From the NCBI GenBank assembly GCA_030431355.1, contig JAUIJG010000388.1:1-5071 (forward strand): a DNA stretch of 5,071 nt. Reading direction: 5' to 3'. How positions within the stretch are numbered: the stretch's first letter is position 1; every line of letters begins with the position of its first letter. Below the pieces are notes generated by a model. The model saw nothing but the letters and a program-made list of their open reading frames with translations. It made no database searches and was not told the DNA's origin. Below, piece after piece: positions 1 to 4,303 of this stretch. Source of the DNA: a bacterium. Its GTDB lineage: Bacteria; Cyanobacteriota; Vampirovibrionia; Obscuribacterales; Obscuribacteraceae. Made by a program: the position numbers and the translations under genes.

Positions 1-1808
1 TCAGAAATCTCCTGGCCTTCCATGTCGAAAATTCTATTTTGAGCATTCGCACTTTCCGGAAAAGGGGCTTCTGGCGGAACAGGCGGTATAGGCGCGCCAG
101 GGCCGGCAGATCCTGCAGGAATAATCGGTGCTTCGGGGGGCGCAGGCGGCGGCTGCGTCTTTTCGAATCCGCCTGGGTCTTGAGTCGGAGGAATGACACT
201 GTCACTTTCTGCCTTAACTGCTTTCAGAGAATCAGAAGTTTGTTTAGCTATTAACCTTGGATCCATCGGTTGGGTCTGAGGATCTCTACTTGTCGATGGA
301 GTAGAACTGGTCTGTCCGTCCGCCCCAATCTTGGTGAATTGTGCTCGAGGCGCTTCTTCTTGTTGCTCCTGGGGAGCCGATAGAGCGCGCTTGTGGGCTG
401 AAGATCCGAAATTTTTCACTTTCGGTAGCGGGGATGAAGTGGGTCTGGCTGTTTCCTGAGGGGGATGATGAGGTGTCTTATCTGGAGCGCTGGCAGAAGC
501 GGAGGAATCCGGTATATTAGCCGCCTCTTCCTCGATCAGTTGTCTGGCGGCATCGGGTCTATGCCAATCTGTGGAAGAGTATAGCGGGAAACCGCCGGAG
601 TCTTGTTTCTTATCCGCATCATCTACGTTAAATGACTTCTCCGGTATTCCACCTCCCTCTACATTTTGAGATGGCTGGGAAGCTACATCTCCAGCCACAT
701 TCGTGCTGGTCTTTGTCCATTCAAACTGGGGAGCTTGGTCGGCTGGCGCAGAAATTGGTTGGAAGCCGGGCTGTTGTGGTGGCTGCTTGACCGCTGGGGT
801 AGGCAGGGGCGGCGGATTTCCCCGGAGCGGTCCGCCACTTGATGGAATCGGTGGTGGTGGCATCCTTGTTCGTGAAGCTCTCGGACCAGGAGCCGGAGGT
901 GGTGCCGGAGTCTGGTTGAGAGCTGAGGCAGAATTGGGACCAGGGCCGGGAATTGGAGCAGAATGTGCCTGTGCCTGTGTTGGTGCTTGTGCTTGTGCCT
1001 GTGTTGGTCCAGGTACGGGTGGAGGTCCAGGGGCTGGAGTTGGTTGTGGAACTGGTGTTGGAGCCGGTGTCGGGGCTTGTTGAGTGGCAGGTGTCTGGTT
1101 CGGCTCCTTCGGTAACTCGGGAGTGGGCATGGGGGCTTGAGGATGGTTCTGGGGAGCTACGGGGCTTATGGGAGCTGCAGGAGCGGAAGTAGCAGAAGGG
1201 CCGGAAGCTTCGAAAGTAGGACTCCAGGCCTGGTCGGCTGATGGACCAGGAATCTCGGTAGCCGATGGCGGTTGCTGAGGCGAGCCGATCGCAGTGGAGG
1301 GTTCTGGCAAGGCTGGAAACGGCGGTGGCTGGGTTTGGGCAGGTAAATTGTCGTGGGTCTTTCGGGAATGAACCCGGACGAATTTAGGTTTTCCCTGACT
1401 ATCGGTCTGGCTGGAAGAATTTTGAAATGGCTCGGGGGCAGTTACTGTGAACTGTGCTTCAAATGGATTGCTCGGCAAAGGCGGAGGTTCAGGCGGGACT
1501 GGCGCGGGTGTCTCTGGTGGTCCGGTCTGGACTCCTGGCGATTGAAGATTCTGTGGTGCCGAATTGTTGATGAAAGGTGTATTGCCTGGCGGTGCTGGAG
1601 CTTGTGGAGGTTGTGGAGGTTGTGGAGGTTGCTGCGGACCGACTTGGCGCGGCTGGGGTTGGTTATTGCCTAAAATCAGCTCGTCAGGAGGCAGAGCAAA
1701 TCCACCTTTGCTCTCGTTTCTAGAACCCTTCTTGTTCAGGCTCTCTTCGTTTTGCTCCTGATCGGACAGTGCTTTAACCCCAACGCTGCTACTTTCTACA
1801 TACCCCAA
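1..1808 (-). CDS. Long proline/glutamine/alanine-rich low-complexity protein, 3'-partial
   Basis: On the minus strand the frame is open from the codon after the TAA at 1877-1875 down to position 1, where an incomplete GA- codon shows it continues past the edge. From TTG at 1808-1806 this is at least 602 residues. The visible protein is almost entirely disordered: a polar N-terminus (residues 1-38), then dense P/Q/A/T/S/G sequence with three QPP units (residues 60-68), a Q-A alternating block (270-281) and poly-Pro runs. Two less biased islands stand out, around residues 141-156 (basic, PKFVRVHSRK) and about 355-435 (acidic and aromatic, with W, F and a helix-like RQLIEEEAA). No signal peptide, membrane segment or catalytic motif is visible; any folded domain must lie beyond the window. 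The start is unsure because no ATG lies between the stop and residue 200. TTG has a weak GGA about 11 nt upstream and sits in a small CCCC/GGGG inverted repeat. I do not recognise the family. Coding is well supported by the stop-free length and amino-acid pattern; function is unknown. Confidence 0.85.
   Translation of the reverse strand, partial: MGYVESSSVGVKALSDQEQNEESLNKKGSRNESKGGFALPPDELILGNNQPQPRQVGPQQPPQPPQPPQAPAPPGNTPFINNSAPQNLQSPGVQTGPPETPAPVPPEPPPLPSNPFEAQFTVTAPEPFQNSSSQTDSQGKPKFVRVHSRKTHDNLPAQTQPPPFPALPEPSTAIGSPQQPPSATEIPGPSADQAWSPTFEASGPSATSAPAAPISPVAPQNHPQAPMPTPELPKEPNQTPATQQAPTPAPTPVPQPTPAPGPPPVPGPTQAQAQAPTQAQAHSAPIPGPGPNSASALNQTPAPPPAPGPRASRTRMPPPPIPSSGGPLRGNPPPLPTPAVKQPPQQPGFQPISAPADQAPQFEWTKTSTNVAGDVASQPSQNVEGGGIPEKSFNVDDADKKQDSGGFPLYSSTDWHRPDAARQLIEEEAANIPDSSASASAPDKTPHHPPQETARPTSSPLPKVKNFGSSAHKRALSAPQEQQEEAPRAQFTKIGADGQTSSTPSTSRDPQTQPMDPRLIAKQTSDSLKAVKAESDSVIPPTQDPGGFEKTQPPPAPPEAPIIPAGSAGPGAPIPPVPPEAPFPESANAQNRIFDMEGQEIS
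964..1009 (-). repeat. Degenerate 6-bp tandem repeat encoding Gln-Ala alternation
   Basis: The plus strand shows runs of TGTGCC/TGTGCT. The 15-base string TGTGCCTGTGTTGGT is present twice, at 970-984 and 994-1008, 24 bp (eight codons) apart. On the coding strand this reads as PTQAQA repeated, then again after a linker. It is an in-frame, slippage-type expansion within the low-complexity protein. Confidence 0.85.
1602..1628 (-). repeat. Three tandem 9-bp units encoding Gln-Pro-Pro
   Basis: TTGTGGAGG occurs three times head-to-tail on the plus strand. Read on the coding (minus) strand it gives CAA CCT CCA, or QPP, three times. The copies are identical at the nucleotide level, which suggests recent slippage expansion inside the proline-rich gene. 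Because the unit is three codons, copy changes would not shift the frame. Confidence 0.9.
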
Positions 1809-1817
1809 ATTTAGGGG
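1803..1817. repeat. CCCC/GGGG inverted repeat at the presumed start codon
   Basis: CCCC at 1803-1806 and GGGG at 1814-1817 flank a 7-base A/T core (AAATTTA). On the minus strand the candidate TTG start (1808-1806) falls at the core/3' arm boundary, so a small hairpin in the mRNA could cover it. The stem is only four G-C pairs and may be chance. Confidence 0.35.
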
Positions 1818-1874
1818 GTTCCAAGATGGAAATAAACTCTTCCGTTGAATTCGACCTATTTCTTCTTCTTGGCC

Positions 1875-1913
1875 TTATTATTATCGAATATTTTTATCGC
1901 ATATTGTAGGCAT
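1875..1913 (-). other. Ten-codon mini-ORF ended by three consecutive TAA stops, in frame with the proline-rich gene
   Basis: ATG at 1913-1911 opens ten codons (MPTICDKNIR), closed by TAA TAA TAA at 1883-1875. The same frame then stays open for over 600 codons. It could be a leader peptide, an old N-terminus cut off by nonsense changes, or coincidence. No good Shine-Dalgarno precedes the ATG, and the ATG lies inside a 12-bp palindrome. Confidence 0.25.
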
Positions 1914-1919
1914 ATGCCT
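1908..1919. promoter_or_regulatory. 12-bp perfect palindrome, possible operator
   Basis: AGGCATATGCCT is its own reverse complement over all twelve bases. It lies about 100 bp upstream of the presumed start of the proline-rich gene, in AT-rich DNA where the promoter would be expected. A TACAAT hexamer follows it directly on the minus strand (1906-1901), which could be a -10 element, but no good -35 is seen. A dimeric regulator site is the inference; no known operator consensus was recognised. Confidence 0.35.
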
Positions 1920-2074
1920 GATAAATAAAAGCTATTCGGAATAATGCTCGAAGTTCAAGATAACCAGTCGAACAGGGACTGAAATGGATAGAAAAGAGGT
2001 GGCAACTGGAATGTTTGCGGATATCTTTTTGCTTTTTACGCTACTGAATACAGTGTCACTACCTGAGTTGAGCT

Positions 2075-2116
2075 AAGCTTTCAAAAAGCTTGCTAGATGG
2101 CAAGCTGAGCCAGCTT
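2075..2116. repeat. Three overlapping, mutually exclusive inverted repeats built on AGCTT
   Basis: Hairpin A pairs AAGCTTT (2075-2081) with AAAGCTT (2085-2091), loop of 3. Hairpin B pairs AGCTTGC (2087-2093) with GCAAGCT (2100-2106), loop of 6. Hairpin C pairs AAGCTG (2102-2107) with CAGCTT (2111-2116), loop of 3. All three are perfect matches. Each shares bases with its neighbour, so A and C can coexist but B excludes both. No T-tract follows on the plus strand, so this is not a simple terminator. Confidence 0.6.
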
Positions 2117-2152
2117 CGCAAATAAATCGAAGAGAGAACAATCAAGGTCCTC

Positions 2153-2181
2153 TTGACAATAATCTGAAAGAATCATAGTTT
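2153..2181 (+). promoter_or_regulatory. Putative sigma70-type promoter
   Basis: A consensus -35 TTGACA (2153-2158) is followed after exactly 17 bp by TAGTTT (2176-2181), which matches TATAAT at three of six positions. It would start a rightward transcript near 2188, giving the operon at 2632 a leader of roughly 440 nt, antisense to the possible gene at 2292-2600. The -35 is convincing, the -10 weak. Confidence 0.35.
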
Positions 2182-2197
2182 CATAATTTCGAATCTA

Positions 2198-2224
2198 TTG
2201 AGATCTTTAATTGTGGGGTATGAT
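2198..2224 (+). promoter_or_regulatory. Second weak promoter-like element
   Basis: TTGAGA (2198-2203) and TATGAT (2219-2224) each resemble consensus well, but the 15-bp spacer is shorter than the usual 16-18 bp. It lies just downstream of the first candidate and would drive the same rightward transcript. Confidence 0.25.
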
Positions 2225-2291
2225 CACTATTACGGTCAACTTTAGTAGATATCGATCAAACTGCTTGTCAGTTCTTCGTTTCCGGTTTGCT

Positions 2292-2600
2292 TTAAGGCGT
2301 TGTTCGAAATAATTCGAAATCGTCCGAATGTGCCGATATTTCTGGAAAAACAGCGGTCTGAGAGGCTAATCTTCCAGGTCTAATGTCTTTCATTGTTTTT
2401 TGGAGTTCCTCGCACACCCAGTTATCGCCCAAGTCGCCAATCTCTTTTAACCAGTAACTCGAATCGACCATCATGTGTAGAACCGCAAGTTCTCCCCAGC
2501 ATAATGGTTTGGCGATGGCACACTGAGGCATGCGGACGAGTTCTCCCGATCCAGAATTTTTCCGGATATGCAATGAAAAGGATATCTGCCATAGACCCAT
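2292..2600 (-). CDS. Possible 102-residue hypothetical protein
   Basis: The frame starts at ATG (2600-2598), with an in-frame TAA at 2618-2616 and a purine-rich AGAGGGG ending 3 nt before the ATG as a possible ribosome binding site. The protein is mixed in composition, with four Trp, three Cys and many Met, a central segment rich in W/L/E/D (residues about 45-70) and no membrane span or signal peptide. I recognise no family. It lies head-to-head with the 326-aa gene with only 31 bp between the start codons, so each promoter would have to lie in or beyond the other's frame, which counts against it. A non-coding frame of this length is not impossible at this GC. Codon choice looks natural but not decisive. 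Confidence 0.42.
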   Translation of the reverse strand: MGLWQISFSLHIRKNSGSGELVRMPQCAIAKPLCWGELAVLHMMVDSSYWLKEIGDLGDNWVCEELQKTMKDIRPGRLASQTAVFPEISAHSDDFELFRTTP

Positions 2601-2617
2601 AAACCCCTCTCTAACTT

Positions 2618-2622
2618 AGGAG
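2618..2622 (+). promoter_or_regulatory. Ribosome binding site of the 326-aa gene
   Basis: AGGAG lies 9 nt before ATG 2632 and 12 nt before the adjacent ATG 2635. An in-frame TAA at 2623-2625 rules out any earlier start, so initiation must be at one of these two ATGs, with the first better spaced. Confidence 0.8.
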
Positions 2623-2631
2623 TAAAACACC

Positions 2632-3612
2632 ATGATGACCCCGACGATCTCTAAGGACAGAATCGCCGAGGCCGTTCTTGAACTGTCCCACCGGCTTTTT
2701 GTTGAAGTTCTCACCAATGCTTCAAAGTCTGATTCGCTCTGGAAGCATAGAATTGAAACTTTCGAGCGAATCAACCTGCTTGACTTCGTCACTCCCTCAC
2801 CGATTAAACCCAAGCCCATCGAGTTTGATGAGAGCCGCCTTGATGATGTTCGCTATCGGCGAATGCTGGTGCGCAAGCTTCAAGCTCCCCGGCCCTCCAA
2901 GTGGGCCCGTCACAAGCTTCCTATCTACAAAGACAGGATTGAAGATCCGGAATACAGGGACCAGATTGCAAAAGTGCTGGCTTACAAATGGGTAAGCGTG
3001 CTTCAGCCTTTTGATGGTGTTTCAAATCCGTTTCCTCTGCTCAAAGTAGATGTAAAAGAACTCGAGTTGCTGCTCGATCACGCCCGTCTGAATACCATCA
3101 GCGCGGAGTGGTGCACGGCGGTTCTGATAAAAAGCCTTGCCGAGCGGCTTGTGGAGGAGAATCCTCGCTACAAGGCGATTGAAGCGGAGATGCGCCGCAA
3201 GGGAGCCGAAGTGAGAGCCGATCTTCAGAAGAGCCTGAAGGTCATTGGTGACGAGACCATGGCTGCCACCAGGCATTCCCTCGCCTCTATCAATGACAGA
3301 ATCTCTCTCAAGGCCGAACTCGCAATTGCCGAGATTCGCCATAACCTGGAAGAGTCCCGGAAGCGTTCCGAAGCAGCCCTGCTTGAGCATGGCCTCGACC
3401 CCAATGAAGACAGGGAGGAGACTTTCCGTCTCGCGGTGAGACAGCGCGAAGCGAAGATGAAGGAAGAGCGTCGTGCCCGGTGGCGGAAGAAGCCCTTCTG
3501 GGTTCGGATCTTGCCTGTCACGAGCGTTCTGGCTGCCAAGGCAGCTATGTTCTTCGCCCTCGAAATTAATGGTGCAACCCCTCTTGAGTGGCTTCAGCTC
3601 TTTGTGGGCTGA
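2632..3612 (+). CDS. 326-residue helical/coiled-coil protein with basic, hydrophobic C-terminal tail; function unknown
   Basis: The start is fixed by a good AGGAG and an in-frame stop just upstream. The N-terminus (about 1-52) looks helical and is followed by a Pro-rich linker (53-65, VTPSPIKPKP). A mixed globular-looking part spans about 66-175. Residues about 175-285 are highly charged with long heptad-compatible stretches of A/L/I/E/R/K, broken near 253-260 by HGLDPNED; this suggests a coiled coil. A strongly basic patch (about 272-287, ending RARWRKK) leads into a hydrophobic segment (about 288-311), which may be a single membrane anchor or amphipathic helix, then a short tail ending LQLFVG. 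No signal peptide, nucleotide-binding loop or catalytic signature is seen. Only 40 bp separate it from the cysteine-rich gene, with no terminator between, so the two are probably cotranscribed. I do not recognise the family. Inference: an inner-membrane-associated scaffold or adaptor with its bulk in the cytoplasm, the basic patch marking the inside. Confidence 0.9.
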   Translation: MMTPTISKDRIAEAVLELSHRLFVEVLTNASKSDSLWKHRIETFERINLLDFVTPSPIKPKPIEFDESRLDDVRYRRMLVRKLQAPRPSKWARHKLPIYKDRIEDPEYRDQIAKVLAYKWVSVLQPFDGVSNPFPLLKVDVKELELLLDHARLNTISAEWCTAVLIKSLAERLVEENPRYKAIEAEMRRKGAEVRADLQKSLKVIGDETMAATRHSLASINDRISLKAELAIAEIRHNLEESRKRSEAALLEHGLDPNEDREETFRLAVRQREAKMKEERRARWRKKPFWVRILPVTSVLAAKAAMFFALEINGATPLEWLQLFVG

Positions 3613-3652
3613 TGGCATATCAGAAAAATAAGGAAAGGAGTTATATAAGGGG

Positions 3653-3910
3653 ATGAGCACAGTAAGTGATCTCAAAATCCAGAAAGATTGCGCCTCCAAT
3701 CCTTCCTCTTCCGGCGGAGCCCTTGCTGGAAGAGAGCGTTCTTCCGAAGCGGTTTACTTCGCTTGTGAAGATAGGAAAAAGCTCGCGGCTATCAAGAAAC
3801 GCTTGAAAGTCGAGAAGGATGAGGCATGCTCCGGCTCTTGCAAGTGCAAGGATTGCGCGGGCAAGAGCTGCCAGTGTAAGAACTGCAAGAAGAAGAAGTC
3901 GCAAGACTAA
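3653..3910 (+). CDS. 85-residue metallothionein-like cysteine-rich protein
   Basis: The C-terminal third carries seven Cys in twenty residues (59-78), spaced C-x3-C-x-C-x2-C-x4-C-x-C-x2-C, including two CxCxxC units (CKCKDC and CQCKNC) with Lys between them and a KKKK tail. This is the thiolate-cluster pattern of metallothioneins, and the stretch GSCKCKDC resembles the vertebrate metallothionein GSCKCKEC. Two more Cys (13 and 38) sit in an otherwise unremarkable N-terminal part: a Ser/Gly-rich segment (14-33), then a Lys-rich helix-like segment (39-57). It is not an SmtA-type cyanobacterial protein, which has His and a different spacing. Expected role: cytoplasmic binding of Zn(II), Cu(I) or Cd(II). 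ATG 3653 is the first start after an in-frame TAA (3629-3631). AAGGAG lies 12 nt upstream, rather far, and an AAGGGG abuts the ATG. It is the second gene of the operon with the 326-aa protein and is followed by a terminator. Metal binding is inferred from cysteine spacing alone. Confidence 0.88.
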   Translation: MSTVSDLKIQKDCASNPSSSGGALAGRERSSEAVYFACEDRKKLAAIKKRLKVEKDEACSGSCKCKDCAGKSCQCKNCKKKKSQD

Positions 3911-3954
3911 ATAGTGGTGTCTTAGTTCTTCGAATATAAGTAACCAATAGACTC

Positions 3955-3985
3955 AAAGGGGATGTTTCTCATCCCCTTTTTCTTT
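3955..3985 (+). terminator. Rho-independent terminator of the two-gene operon
   Basis: AAAGGGGATG (3955-3964) pairs perfectly with CATCCCCTTT (3970-3979) around a 5-base loop, and is followed by a T-rich tract (TTCTTT, with the stem T's giving TTTTTCTTT). It starts 45 bp after the stop of the cysteine-rich gene. The opposite strand has no comparable T-tract, so it terminates rightward transcription only. Confidence 0.9.
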
Positions 3986-4303
3986 GGAAGAAAAACAACT
4001 ATAGCTAGTAGTAAAATGATTTTAGAGCGTAATCCTAGAGCCCTCCGTCCTGGTGATGGACTTTTCGGCGTCCAATATTGGCAGACAAGGTACTTATAAT
4101 CAGTTCTCTCTTTTACTTTCTTCGAATTACCACGCAGGTCGGATTGTTTCTGAATTGCTCTGAAGCTGCTGCAATAAAGGGGCTCAGGCAGGCTTGCCAA
4201 GAGATATTAAGGAATGTTTATTTCGTCGAGGCATTCTCAAAAGTGCACTTATGATGGAATTCAAGAAATTGCAACATCGTATTCGGTGAAAAGAGATTTT
4301 TAA
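3986..4303. other. Intergenic region upstream of the RDD gene
   Basis: 318 bp without a supported gene. A perfect TATAAT at 4095-4100 could be a -10 element for the RDD gene, but nothing resembling TTGACA lies 16-18 bp before it; TTGGCA at 4079-4084 is too close. If used, the leader would be near 200 nt. A weak ribosome binding site, AAGAGA (4291-4296), precedes the ATG by 7 nt. No RNA structure or operator was recognised. Confidence 0.55.

Larger units (their letters stand above)
1920..2291. other. Intergenic region without a supported gene
   Basis: About 370 bp, AT-richer than the flanking genes, with no convincing reading frame on either strand. It contains the nested hairpin cluster at 2075-2116 and two plus-strand promoter-like elements at 2153-2224. 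A short untranslated RNA reading rightward from about 2188 is possible, but no RNA family could be recognised by eye. A weak 5-bp hairpin (AACTG/CAGTT, near 2259-2273) is the only structure just past the stop of the 102-aa frame, and it lacks a T-tract, so it is not called a terminator. Confidence 0.6.

Noticed and set aside
964..1628. Repeats in the first 1.7 kb considered as a CRISPR array or mobile element
   Set aside because: The units are 6- and 9-bp in-frame codon repeats without spacers of constant length, and no transposase or terminal inverted repeats are present.
39..1761. Several plus-strand frames (39-254, 703-1083, 953-1192, 1353-1673, 1564-1761) rich in G, C, W or V
   Set aside because: They are complementary-strand shadows of the long proline-rich minus-strand frame; their Gly/Val/Cys repeats simply mirror Pro/Gln/Ala codons.
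2393..2602. 69-codon plus-strand frame before the operon
   Set aside because: It has no ribosome binding site and a biased S/R/P composition, and it overlaps the better-supported minus-strand frame at 2292-2600.
3022..3699. 225-codon minus-strand frame
   Set aside because: It lies opposite the 326-aa gene and extends antisense into the next gene's start; the plus-strand frame has a far better ribosome binding site, fixed start and protein-like composition.
4079..4100. TTGGCA plus TATAAT as a complete promoter
   Set aside because: The spacer is only about 10 bp, far below the 16-18 bp needed; only the isolated -10-like hexamer was noted.
3922..4200. 92-codon minus-strand frame with a hydrophobic C-terminal stretch
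   Set aside because: It starts at TTG with no ribosome binding site, and its C-terminal part is the reverse read of the terminator hairpin at 3955-3985.
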